From Stramenopiles sp. TOSAG23-3 (lineage: Eukaryota > Sar), in contig LT642215.1 in NCBI GenBank assembly GCA_900128585.1, positions 1,909 to 32,563 on the forward strand: DNA of 30,655 bases. Reading direction: 5' to 3'. Numbering within the stretch: the first letter of the stretch is position 1; each line of letters starts with the position of its first letter. Made by a program: the position numbers and the translations under genes. Below are positions 16,928-25,933 of the stretch, piece by piece. The notes below the pieces were generated by a model that saw only the letters and a list, made by a program, of their open reading frames with translations, searched no databases and had not been told where the DNA came from.

Positions 16928-18079
16928 TCAAAGCCCAAGCCTCTTTTCACACCGAGCCCGAACAAGGCGAGATCCTTCCAGGTCCATAAGTATTCTCCTG
17001 CTTGACTGTAAACGATCACTGTATCCACAAAGAGCCAAGGTCTCTCGCTTGTCCCAATCGATTTGAACAGGCTTGCCTTTAAGCGGTACAAGTAATGGAA
17101 ACCCAACGTTTGTTTTTGCGCCGCTGCCCATGTTATAGTCCATGCGCTGCCAAAATTTGTCGCATTCACTTTGGTTGACAACATACGTTTCCGCAGCGAC
17201 CCCTATCCTATTGAATTTCCCGGTCGCTCCGCTAGTAAAGAGCAAAATGTCGCCAGGGTTGATGTGGGCAAAAATGCGAGAATACAGGCCTTTTGCAAAG
17301 CCCCAAAGATATGTGCCCAGTGACGGGACTTCTTCCTCAAGGGTATGGTCGTTGTAACCCAATACTCCGGTCGGAACCATGAACAGTTGCCGGTCCCCAC
17401 CCGTAGCCTTCAGTTTTTTATCGTTTTTCCACCTTGCGACTAATTCCTTGTACGTTTCTTCCTCCCGCTTCTTTGCTTGCGCTTCAAAATTAACTTGCAG
17501 CTTTCGTCTTGGAGCAGCTTTACCCGATGGGTCTTTTCCTTTCAAACGGCGAGACTGGCGGTACCCAACCCTAGCAGTTCTTGAAACCAATTGCCTTCGG
17601 GGCCGAGAAGAGCCAGACAGCTTCCTCGCTTTGCTCCGCGGGGTGTTGACCATCGTACTCCTCATCGCACCTATGCCCAGACGCTCCAGCTCTGCTTTGT
17701 TTTCTTCGATATTTTTCAGGCGCTCAAGTTCGTACTGCGACAACGTGCTTTCCCCCCCTTCCTTTGTCGTTTTTGTTGCCGGGGCCCTCTGCTCCTTCTT
17801 CCTTACAACTCGCTTCTTTGGGCGTCCTTTGGTCAACAGTGCCCAGTTCCCTTTTTGCCACGAGGCAGGGTTCAAGTTTACTCGAGACTGCGAGCCATCG
17901 TCATCCCAGACAACTGTCCACCAGTACTTCCCTGATGATTTTGAGTCCCTATTAATCAATCTCCCTGTGTACCACTCTTTTTTGTTCCACTTGTAGGAGA
18001 ATTTGGAGTCTTGCCTTAACGATGAAATGACAGAGTGAGCCGCATCAACGACCGTCTGTTTGGGGGCTGTTTTCGGCAT
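16928..18079 (-). CDS. Tudor-like protein with PUA/EVE-like C-terminal domain
   Basis: The protein has 383 residues. A Tudor/chromo-like barrel lies at about 25-82 (FSYKWNKKEWYTGRLINR...YWWTVVWDDDG...GNWALL). A basic linker carries LSQYELERLKNIEENKAELERLGIG (residues 113-137), a motif of the YE-x-x-R-x-x-N-I-x-x-N-LG type known from several chromatin-linked proteins. The linker 140-200 is rich in Arg/Lys, as in nuclear proteins. The C-terminal domain (about 238-365) has W-G-F, F-x-x-I-x-P-G-D-I-L-L-F, GVAAETYV, K-F-W and a late beta/alpha part, which suggests a PUA/EVE-type fold that reads modified bases; this is a pattern-level guess. It is transcribed divergently from a gene sharing its N-terminal half, across 1.1 kb. 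Confidence 0.75.
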   Translation of the reverse strand: MPKTAPKQTVVDAAHSVISSLRQDSKFSYKWNKKEWYTGRLINRDSKSSGKYWWTVVWDDDGSQSRVNLNPASWQKGNWALLTKGRPKKRVVRKKEQRAPATKTTKEGGESTLSQYELERLKNIEENKAELERLGIGAMRSTMVNTPRSKARKLSGSSRPRRQLVSRTARVGYRQSRRLKGKDPSGKAAPRRKLQVNFEAQAKKREEETYKELVARWKNDKKLKATGGDRQLFMVPTGVLGYNDHTLEEEVPSLGTYLWGFAKGLYSRIFAHINPGDILLFTSGATGKFNRIGVAAETYVVNQSECDKFWQRMDYNMGSGAKTNVGFPLLVPLKGKPVQIDWDKRETLALCGYSDRLQSSRRILMDLEGSRLVRARCEKRLGL

Positions 18080-19176
18080 GGTGGTGTGCGTTTTGTTTGT
18101 ATTTTCGTCTTCCCTTCCGTTCTTTCTTGTTTTTGATGATATGTCTTTTGCTTAATTTCTGTTGAATTTCATGCAAAGATAAAACACTGTCCGTTTTCTT
18201 AATGCATAATTTAATAGAGATAGATTGTTTTATTTTAAATAATAATAGTAAATGAATCCAATTAATCATCTTCACGAAGAAGAAGAACTTGGTATTCTCT
18301 ATAATAGTACTACTACTCTAACTAATAATACCTTGGTAATTAAAAAATAATTATAAAAAAAAAAAAATGGAAGAAGAAAAAGAAAAGAAGAATTTCTAAT
18401 AATAATTATTATTAAAAAAAGATAGAAGATTATTTTTTTTATTGTCTTGGTATTTACCTGTTGTAGTATAATAATAATATAAAAAGGACATTTTTATTTT
18501 TTTCTTCTTCATCATCATTTTCTTTTTTTTTGGATTCTTCCGTTGTTCTAGTTGAGTATGTTCGTGGTCCTCCTCCTCCTTATTGAGGAATCGTATTCAA
18601 CCTCTTCTCAACCAACGAAAACAAAAGGATACAAACAAAAACTAATAAATATAATAAAAAATATGGTCAATACTCAATACCACCGACCGAATGATCGATC
18701 GCATTTTTAATGTTCATTAAAAATAATACCTACCTCGTACGGCCTGGTAGATCGTATACGAGTCCTCGTAGATAATAATAATATATTTTAGAATAACTTC
18801 TGCCTAATTATGCCGTCGAGGAGTCCTCCTCGTAGATGATGGAGTTATTTAGATTGTAATAAGTTAGTGATAAGATTAGGGTTATATATCTCTCCGCCGC
18901 GTCTCCCCGTCCCCCGTCCCCGCCCCGCCGCCCGATCGATCTCTCCCCTGCCCCGCCGAGAAGAAGAAGAAGGGGAGGAAGAAGAAGATATTTTAGATAA
19001 TAGAAGAAGAAAGAAGGATAAGTTGAATTGACTATGCAGTGAGAAGAAGAGGAAGGAATTGTTATGTTCTTACGTTTTAGAACTTCAAGAAACGGGAGGT
19101 TACCTTAGTACTTTACACTTTACCCGAGTTTTAAAGAAATACAACGTTGTGGTTTTCTTTGTCTCTCACTGAGAAA
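18080..19176. other. Shared promoter spacer of the divergent Tudor-like pair
   Basis: This is a head-to-head spacer. Most is AT-rich with GAAGAAG and poly(A)/poly(T) runs. A short sharply GC-rich patch at about 18892-18960 (CCGCCGCGTCTCCCC..., CCCGCCCCGCCGCCC) stands out and is followed by AGAAGAAGAAGAAG. TTAGGGTT occurs at 18876-18883. The open frame starts at 19147 with TTG; the ATG at 19177 is taken as the real start. No RNA gene or ORF is convincing. Confidence 0.5.
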
Positions 19177-20388
19177 ATGCCTATCGTCTCGTCGCCCTCT
19201 TGCCCAACCCACTACTTGCGGAACGCGGTCATAACGTTCAAATGGAACGACCCTGATGAGTTTTATACTGGAAAGGTCCTGAACCGGTACCATAGATCCG
19301 GTGCCGATTGGTGGAATATTGTATGGGATGATAAGACGAGCTCTGCCATCTACCTGTCGCTGAAAGGCTACGAAAGGGGCGACTGGAAGTTTAAGAAGAA
19401 AGGAGTTTTGTCCTCCCCCGGCAGCAGCGCAAAGAAATCGTCTGGAAAGCGGAAAGCCGAAAGGGAAAGATCGCCTGGAAAGAAGAAAACGTCGAAGATC
19501 TCGCCTCGTCGCCTTATCGTTTCAGAGAAGGTCCCCGAAGAGGACAACAAACTGAGTGACTATGAAGTGCAGCGCTTGAAGCGCATTGCCGAGAACAAGG
19601 CGAAGATCGAAGAGCTAGGTTTGGGCCAAGCTATGCACTCCATTCATAACGAGGTGGTGAACGAACGAACGAGGGCTTTGAAGGCTCAGAATGCGCGTCG
19701 GAAGAGAAATCGAGACGCAAATCGGCAAAGGAGTAGAAGTAATCAAATAGAACGTGGTCCAAAGCGAAGGAGTTCAAGGCTGAGTGGCGTTGCTCCGGTG
19801 AAGTACACCGAAGATACCTCCAGAATATCTTACGTGGGCGAAGAGGAAATCTCGGTAATGGAAGCGGGAGAATACCTGAAGCTGATTAATGTTGTGCCCA
19901 AGGTAAAGACTGACGGCCATTACAGTGGCTGGTTAAACCCCGAACTTATCAAGAGTCACGGTTTTGCGCAGACGGCAGAAGAGGCATGGGTAAGGGGCGG
20001 CGGAGGAAAATTTAGCTTTAAATCGCCGGGTGGAAAAAACAAGAAAGGCGGGTTAAATTGCAAAGACTTCGCCTACAAGATGAAGTTCAAAAACCCAAAC
20101 GCGTACTTCTATCGGCACACAGCGCCGGGCGTGCCCCACCGGTTCGATGCTGACTTCCCGTGGACGCAGGAGGAAGAAGAAAAATTTTTGGACGTTGCAA
20201 AGAAGTACGGCTGCGGGGACAAGTGGGGGCTCTTTTCTTCCTGGCTTCCTGGGCGAGTGGGGTACCAATGCAGTCAGTACTACCGGAAGCACATGATCAA
20301 AGAAGGTCTGGTTCAAGACCCGAATTTTGCCTTTTCTACAAGCGGGGACCCGGTCTATGTGGGCAGAAAGGGCTCAAAGCGGGGGTAG
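19177..20388 (+). CDS. Tudor-like and SANT/Myb-domain protein
   Basis: From ATG 19177 the protein has 403 residues. A Tudor-like barrel lies at about 16-73 (VITFKWNDPDEFYTGKVLNR...DWWNIVWDD...GDWKFK), matching the divergent neighbour. A Lys/Arg-rich linker leads to LSDYEVQRLKRIAENKAKIEELGLG (126-150), the same YE-R-I-EN-LG motif. The C-terminus (about 295-390) has NPNAYFYRHTAPG, then a SANT/Myb helix bundle, WTQEEEEKFLDVAKKYG, DKWGLFSSWLPGRVGYQCSQ, YYRKHMI. The RVGYQC-x-x-YYR form is one I associate with a group of nuclear SANT-type proteins in protists. The likely role is chromatin or DNA binding. TAG stop; the next gene is convergent. Confidence 0.8.
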   Translation: MPIVSSPSCPTHYLRNAVITFKWNDPDEFYTGKVLNRYHRSGADWWNIVWDDKTSSAIYLSLKGYERGDWKFKKKGVLSSPGSSAKKSSGKRKAERERSPGKKKTSKISPRRLIVSEKVPEEDNKLSDYEVQRLKRIAENKAKIEELGLGQAMHSIHNEVVNERTRALKAQNARRKRNRDANRQRSRSNQIERGPKRRSSRLSGVAPVKYTEDTSRISYVGEEEISVMEAGEYLKLINVVPKVKTDGHYSGWLNPELIKSHGFAQTAEEAWVRGGGGKFSFKSPGGKNKKGGLNCKDFAYKMKFKNPNAYFYRHTAPGVPHRFDADFPWTQEEEEKFLDVAKKYGCGDKWGLFSSWLPGRVGYQCSQYYRKHMIKEGLVQDPNFAFSTSGDPVYVGRKGSKRG

Positions 20389-20510
20389 GTCAAATTCCCG
20401 TGAAGAAAATCGAAGGAGAGAGTACACACCAGCGATTAAAGTCAAAAATAAATGCATCCTTCTTACTAGGACGAAAGATTTTATTTTTAAAAAAACAAAT
20501 TATATAAGTA

Positions 20511-20603
20511 GTAACATATGCTTTAAGACTCTCATTTTAAAAACAAGAAAATTGGCTGTTATTTATTTTAAATCAATTACTATTTCAGTTCCAACCCTAA
20601 ACC
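20511..20603 (+). repeat. AAGACTC element copy B, interrupted by the dispersed 18-mer
   Basis: AAGACTCTCATTTTA at 20525-20539 is followed by the dispersed unit (core 20546-20563), then the rest of the element ending TTTCAGTTCCAACCCTAA at 20600. TTTTAAA occurs at 20535-20541 and 20566-20572, on each side of 24 inserted bases. AAG to AACCCTAA is 68 bp here and 37 bp in copy A, a difference of exactly 31 (24 + 7). It lies in the convergent spacer 20389-20712, which holds nothing else recognisable. Confidence 0.75.
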
Positions 20604-20712
20604 TAGATTTTATTTATATTTACACAATTTGTACAACACAAAAAAACAATTCACCGTGCGGAGTGTGGTTATTATGAAGTTTCTTTTTGAAAGCCCCACG
20701 CCTCTTTGCCGT

Positions 20713-22131
20713 TCATTGGAATTGACTCATTTCCGTCTGTGGTCCATCGGGTGGGCGGCCCCTTGGGGACGCAAACTGGTTCCTCTTTCCGACGAAATCC
20801 ACCGCCCCGCCTCCGCCCCCGTCTGCTTCGTACTGGTTGCTGGCCCTTGCCGACTGCGCTCGGGGTGGCCTGGTGTTGTTGTGGTTGAATTTGGAAGAAA
20901 ATGGAGGGACAGGGGGCTTTTTCCAAGGTCGAGCCGTTTGGGGTGCTTGAGGATGCTGGCGACTAACGAATTGATTCTTGCTCGTTGATGGTAATCGAGC
21001 GGACCGACTACCACTGCGGTTGCTCCTGGCTGACCGTGGCGGCTTTCGCTTTGCCAACTCTAACAGCCTTCCTAATTCTTCCTTTCTACCTTGATCAGAA
21101 AGCATCGACCCAAAACCTTTCTCGTCGCCGTCGCTTTCATCGTTTTCGTCTTTGAACTGCACCGTCTTTTTCCCACTTTTCTTCTTCTTTCCTTGGGCCC
21201 TCCTCGTCTTCTTCCGCTTGTCCTTGCCAACCAAGGCGTTTTCCGCGTCGTCGTCGTCGCTATTGTTCTCTGAACCGCTTTCGTCGTCATCGGAGTAGTA
21301 ATCGTCTTCGCTGCTGGATTCTACCCGCCTGCTCTCCCTGATGCGCTCTTGGGAACGCGCAAGCCATACTTTTTCGGAGCGCCAGTGCCACTGCGATGTC
21401 ACCAGCGCTGCCGACGAAACCACCATGAGGGCCACACCACTCCAAAACATGCCAATGGAGTACGATTGCTTCGCGCATTCAGCCGCATTGGACTGGTGGT
21501 CTACGTATTTGCAAATAGTCGCGTTGCCAGCCCTTTCATGCTCTGGTAAATCTATGTGCATCTTTGCGCTAATGCTACCCTGGTCGCCGTGGCACTTGTC
21601 CGGGAAGCAACAGCAGAAGGACATGACAGCCGGGACAGCAATAAGACTCAGCTGCACGACAGCAGCTGGGACCGCCACAAAAGAGGCCAGGGACGCCAGG
21701 GCCATGCAACACCTGCTGGAGCAGCAAACGCTCAGAACTGTGCACACAATTGATACTCCCAATAGACCCTGGGGCGCCCAGGACATGTATTGGTTTATCC
21801 ACACTCGCCCATGCAAACCAAGTGCTACACTAAGCTCAGGAATACACAGGCAAATCGAAATTACCCCGAGCAGCGACGAACAATATACATGCTGTGGGGA
21901 TGGAGCTCCAAGGACAGGATCAGCGGTTCTCCACACTTCTAAAGCGCCTTCTGGCAACGGCTTGCGTGCACGGCTAGCTTTTCGCTGTCCATCGGATTTG
22001 TTTCTACTCTTCCCCAAAGTTCTGTACTCTACCCTCTGTTGAAATTGTCTGTTTCGAGTGGCCGCTTCTTTTTTACTCCGACCCTTCCACGAGTATGCGC
22101 GTCTCATGACGCTTGGCAAATTTGTGTCCAT
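20713..22131 (-). CDS. Four-TM (tetraspanin-like) protein with charged cytosolic tail
   Basis: The ATG at 22131 gives 472 residues; the frame extends 12 codons further only to a GTG. A basic N-terminus (1-60) is followed by hydrophobic segments at about 83-104, 119-138, 143-172 and 225-247. The loop between the third and fourth (173-224) is Cys-rich (CCCF, C180, C207, C219) with one N-glycosylation site (N203-A-T), as for an extracellular or lumenal loop. The long C-terminal tail has an acidic Ser/Asp stretch (272-298), a Lys-rich block, then a Pro/Arg/Ser-rich end. Topology resembles tetraspanins, but the family CCG motif is not seen, so this is a topology-level call. Function unknown. Confidence 0.7.
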   Translation of the reverse strand: MDTNLPSVMRRAYSWKGRSKKEAATRNRQFQQRVEYRTLGKSRNKSDGQRKASRARKPLPEGALEVWRTADPVLGAPSPQHVYCSSLLGVISICLCIPELSVALGLHGRVWINQYMSWAPQGLLGVSIVCTVLSVCCSSRCCMALASLASFVAVPAAVVQLSLIAVPAVMSFCCCFPDKCHGDQGSISAKMHIDLPEHERAGNATICKYVDHQSNAAECAKQSYSIGMFWSGVALMVVSSAALVTSQWHWRSEKVWLARSQERIRESRRVESSSEDDYYSDDDESGSENNSDDDDAENALVGKDKRKKTRRAQGKKKKSGKKTVQFKDENDESDGDEKGFGSMLSDQGRKEELGRLLELAKRKPPRSARSNRSGSRSARLPSTSKNQFVSRQHPQAPQTARPWKKPPVPPFSSKFNHNNTRPPRAQSARASNQYEADGGGGGAVDFVGKRNQFASPRGRPPDGPQTEMSQFQ

Positions 22132-22778
22132 CTTAGAACACCCCGACCAATCGGTCCCTGTCGTCACTTTTTACGTGCAAAACCTTTGGATTTGGCTGAC
22201 TTTTGTTCTCTTTTTATACGTCTGAATGAACAGCAAACATTTGGTATCCTAGTCGGTGTAAAACTTGTAACGATGGTTCCAATTATTAATTTCAAACAAG
22301 TGATTGAAGGAAATTCTTCTTCTGTTGTTGGTTGTTGTTGTTACGAGGTTCCTTCGTACTTCTTCGTATTTCGTTGTTGTTGTTGTTTGTTGTTGGTGGT
22401 GATTCAATTTTATGTTTTGATTTTATATGAATTCGTATTTTTTATTAGTCCTACTCGTACTTCGTAGTATCAGGTACCTGGTACCCAGGTAATACCTGGT
22501 ACGGGAGGTAATTGGTATCAGGTACCAGGTGTTAAAAAATAGTACTTGGTTATCCCAAAAATCTGAAAAAATCTTACCGAGTCATAAAAAAAAATGCGCA
22601 TCATCATAATTTTGTTGTGAAAATGAAAAAAAAAATTATATAGTATGTGTTGTGAAAATGATACGTTCGACTGATAAAAAAAGGTATGATGATGATGAGA
22701 ATTAAATAATAGTTTGATTTACGGTGTGTTTACTACTTGAACAGAAATTCAACACGTGGTGCGATCTGGTGGCCCACT
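22132..22778. other. Spacer between two minus-strand genes
   Basis: It holds the promoter of the four-TM gene and the 3' flank of the PX/CrtC/prenyl synthase gene. GTTGTTGTT-type triplets lie at about 22325-22400, a GGTACC-rich palindromic cluster at 22467-22530, then poly(A) and GATGATGATG. The open plus-strand frames here are low-complexity and are not called. Confidence 0.6.
22467..22530. repeat. GGTACC-rich palindromic cluster
   Basis: GTATCAGGTACC occurs at 22467-22478 and 22515-22526. Between and after them are CCTGGTACCCAGG and TACCTGGTACGGGAGGTA. The palindromic GGTACC/CCAGG blocks can pair with each other in several ways, giving a possible cruciform. It lies about 340-400 bp upstream of the four-TM gene's ATG. 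Confidence 0.7.
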
Positions 22779-25550
22779 TTATCTTCTGACTACGAACCAG
22801 CCAAAACTACGGAGCATCATTTTGGAAAACGAATCTGGAACGATCGGGTCCAAGGCAGCCCAAGCGTCCTCGACAAGCTTGTTCGCTTGCACTACGCACT
22901 CTTGTACGGCTCCGACATCTTCCAATTCCTTGATGACTTGGTTGACGGTGGCTTGGTCCTGTGGCTTGCTTTCGATGGTTTTCCAAAGCTTTTGGCGCTG
23001 TTGCAAGCCCATGAGGCCCATTGCTTTCGCAACCGGCATAGTGACCTTTCCGCACATGATGTCTTCTCCTAACACTTTCATCGCCTTCTTCTTTTTCCCT
23101 TTTTGTTGCTCCTTAAGCTTCGCTTTTTGATCATCCCGGCCAAAAATTTCGGTAACAACGTTTGCGGTGGCATCCTCCTCGGCGGACTGGTCGATCTTTG
23201 CGTTGAAAAACAACCCACGCAAATTCAACACATCGTCCATGATTTGGAATGCAAGCCCGACGCCTTCAAAGTATTTTCCGACGGCCTCGACCTGCTCTGG
23301 CGTTCCGCCGCCAACTAATGCGCCCATACGGGCGAGGGTTCCCGCTGGAACGGCGGTCTTCAACATGTGGATGGCCAAGGAGCGTTCTTCGAGGACTGCA
23401 CTTTCTCCTTTCTCTATCGCTTCCGGCATCAAATAATCGAGGCCGTAAATGTCGAGCGCTTGGCCGGCGTGACCACCTCGCAAGCAAGAGAAGTAGAGCT
23501 GATAAACTTTATTTAAGGTGTCTGCGCTCAATCCTGGCGCTTTAATTAAGTGCTCGCACATGAAGTATGCGGCGGTACCGGCGTTGATGGAAAGTGGTTC
23601 CCCGTAAATGAGGTGGGCACATTTGCCGCCACGGCGTTCTTCGGACTTGTCTTGGATATCATCTACGATCAAAGACCCAACGTGCATGAACTCAGGCATC
23701 GCAAGCCATTTCACGAACTGGCGCGAATCCCCGCCGACGACGTCGCAGCAGGCAAGAGCACCGTAACTGCGCCAGGACTTTCCGCCCCTATCGGCAATTT
23801 CGCGTACTGGGGCGATCAACGTCTTTTGCAGAACGTCCATCGGGACGCCTTTCAGGTAGTAGTCGGTGTCTTTCGTCGCAATCAAATCACGGGCTTGCTC
23901 GCGGGTGGGCATGTCTGGGTACATGTCTTGTACGCTTTGTCGTACTTGCTTTCCAACGTTCTTGAAAAATGCGCCTAAGTCTGGCATCTTGTCGAAACCG
24001 TTGCGCTCCACGTACGCAATCCCAGTGACCTTTTCGCCACGAAAAGTTCCTGTCACAGTGCACCGTCCCTCCCAGTACGATGGCTTTGCGATCAGAGTAA
24101 CAAACTCTTGGTCTGGAAAATCCGCGACGAGCATCAAGTCGGTCTTGTCGCTGGGGATCTTCAAGTTCCACGCAGTCGGGAACGAGCGGAAGGTTTTTAC
24201 GGACGTCCAAACGTCGGAGCCTAGCAGCTGCATGTCGGTGCTCTTGTAGCGTCGCCCTTTCGGGTCGATGGTCACCGTTCGCGTTTCCATCAACTCGCCG
24301 TTCTCTGGGTTGACAAGGATGGCAGCAGTGATCTCGTACTTGTTGTCCAGCTGAACGGCCGCCCAGTTCCAGGCGTAGTTCATTCGGTCCGCCCCTTCCT
24401 CTGGCATCTTTCCGCCAAACTCGTGGTCGTACCAGCCCTGGCCTTTCGTGATGGTTTGCGTTTCCCCGTTCAATTTTACGGTCCCAGTAACTTCGCACCG
24501 TGGGATAAAGTAGTAGAACATATCGTCGCCGTCGTGGCCGGCAACAACACCATCTTTCCCGTGGCGAACCGCTGGTTTCTGGGGAAGGAACGCCAGAGAG
24601 AACCCACTCTCTTCGCCATCGCTGTGAAGGGCGTTGACAATGTACGCGCCGTCGCTGCGCTTGGTGACGGTGGCATTCTCGTAGTCTAGGTTCAGCTTGC
24701 CGAAGGGGACGTTGGCGTCTTTCTTGAACATGCGGTCTGGGAGGGGCACGTTGCCCTTCTCCAAAACTTCGCGCATCGCTGCGCGTAGTTTCTTGTCCCC
24801 GACTTGCTTCTTGCCTTCCTTGATCTGTTTCAAAACCATTTGTGGGGAGTCCCGGTCAAGAAGAATGTCCGAGGTGTATGTCTTGTTCTTGGTGTCGGAG
24901 ATGGCCCAGTTCAGGGCGTGCGCGTACGACTTCTTGCCAGTCTTCGGGTCGACATGCTTGCAGATTCGGAAAAATGCGGCAAAAATACTCAAATCAACGC
25001 CCGTGTCGGTCGTCACGTGACTGTTGTAGTACCACCACTCGGTCACACTGCTCTTGTGAGGGCCGTCGTGTTCGCCCAGGTTGATCGGACCAATGGAGCT
25101 TGGCCAGTCCGCACGGAGCGCCGGCGTAAGCAGGTTGCGAAGGGGGAACAGCCGTTGGCCATTGGGGCTTCGCAAAACGTCGCACAGGTACGTCTCCAAA
25201 TCTTTGGTTCGCTTTTCGATGAACTTGGCGTCCAAGTTTCCGATCCATTTCTTCTGTGGCAAAGACGGGCGGCTGGCGATAAGGTTATCGCGCTTGATCT
25301 CGGCGTGGAGGGCCTCGAACTCCTTGTAACGCCTCCAGACGTTCCAGGTGTTGCCGTCACTCAGTTCGGTAACAACGTTGTACGTCGTGTACGAACCGCC
25401 TTCGTCGTTGGTGATTTTGCTGCCCAAAACTTTAATCGTGTTGATTTGAACTGCAAGTTCATCGTCGTAGATCGACGGCGAACGAGAGGAACGAACAGAC
25501 TCTTCGTCAGAAGACTCTTGGTTGTTCGAGCGACTTGGTACGGCTTGCAT
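22779..25550 (-). CDS. PX / CrtC-lipocalin-like / polyprenyl synthase triple fusion
   Basis: One open frame of 923 residues. A PX domain (about 31-147) keeps the phosphoinositide-binding features RRYKEF (73-78), the LPQKKW loop and FIEKRTKDLETYL. A CrtC/AttH lipocalin-like domain (about 165-515) has TEWWYYNSHV (170-179), GQGWYDHEFGG (370-380) and NWAAVQLDNKYEIT (395-408), matching carotenoid 1,2-hydratase relatives. A polyprenyl synthase domain (about 580-900) has the first Asp-rich motif D630-D-I-Q-D634 followed by RRGGKCAHLIYG, and the second D772-D-V-L-N776, as in eukaryotic GGPP-type synthases. Small residues (S626, G625) before the first motif favour a C20 or longer product. No frameshift or intron separates the parts. 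PX suggests PI3P-rich endomembranes. Channelling of the prenyl product to the CrtC-like domain is inference. ATG start, TAA stop. Confidence 0.92.
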   Translation of the reverse strand: MQAVPSRSNNQESSDEESVRSSRSPSIYDDELAVQINTIKVLGSKITNDEGGSYTTYNVVTELSDGNTWNVWRRYKEFEALHAEIKRDNLIASRPSLPQKKWIGNLDAKFIEKRTKDLETYLCDVLRSPNGQRLFPLRNLLTPALRADWPSSIGPINLGEHDGPHKSSVTEWWYYNSHVTTDTGVDLSIFAAFFRICKHVDPKTGKKSYAHALNWAISDTKNKTYTSDILLDRDSPQMVLKQIKEGKKQVGDKKLRAAMREVLEKGNVPLPDRMFKKDANVPFGKLNLDYENATVTKRSDGAYIVNALHSDGEESGFSLAFLPQKPAVRHGKDGVVAGHDGDDMFYYFIPRCEVTGTVKLNGETQTITKGQGWYDHEFGGKMPEEGADRMNYAWNWAAVQLDNKYEITAAILVNPENGELMETRTVTIDPKGRRYKSTDMQLLGSDVWTSVKTFRSFPTAWNLKIPSDKTDLMLVADFPDQEFVTLIAKPSYWEGRCTVTGTFRGEKVTGIAYVERNGFDKMPDLGAFFKNVGKQVRQSVQDMYPDMPTREQARDLIATKDTDYYLKGVPMDVLQKTLIAPVREIADRGGKSWRSYGALACCDVVGGDSRQFVKWLAMPEFMHVGSLIVDDIQDKSEERRGGKCAHLIYGEPLSINAGTAAYFMCEHLIKAPGLSADTLNKVYQLYFSCLRGGHAGQALDIYGLDYLMPEAIEKGESAVLEERSLAIHMLKTAVPAGTLARMGALVGGGTPEQVEAVGKYFEGVGLAFQIMDDVLNLRGLFFNAKIDQSAEEDATANVVTEIFGRDDQKAKLKEQQKGKKKKAMKVLGEDIMCGKVTMPVAKAMGLMGLQQRQKLWKTIESKPQDQATVNQVIKELEDVGAVQECVVQANKLVEDAWAALDPIVPDSFSKMMLRSFGWFVVRR

Positions 25551-25911
25551 TTTCTCTCTTTGGTGTTGAAGTAAATATAAGGTTTAAAACGTGGTAGAAA
25601 ATTAAGTTCAGAAGTCGTATCGATTTTGAATTTCTTGTTCTACTGTAACGACAATGTAACTGCTGAAATTGGATTCAACCGAAGGTTTGTACACGTACGT
25701 TTCTCTCTCTCTCTCTTGCCCGCACTCCCCCTCCCTTCGCCCTCGCACCACCGCCCGCCCCGTGATGACCCTCATGCGTACAATGCCATGCCATGCCCGC
25801 CGCCTCCTCTTTTTATTTTTTTCGCATTATTATTTTTTATTTCCTCTACTATTTACCTGTTATAAAAATTATGGCCACAACCTCAAATGTCATTTCATGT
25901 TTCAGCATTTT

Positions 25912-25933
25912 TTTAATTAATATAGACATACCA
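25912..25933 (+). repeat. TTAATTAATATAGA-type motif, fourth copy
   Basis: It differs from 6979-7000 at one of 22 positions. It lies about 360 bp upstream of the triple-fusion gene's start, as the other copies lie upstream of the TPR-Hsp70 gene. Confidence 0.5.

Noticed and set aside
20629-20988. Plus-strand frame over the end of the four-TM gene
   Set aside because: It is antisense to the Pro/Arg/Ser-rich tail and has no independent coding signal.
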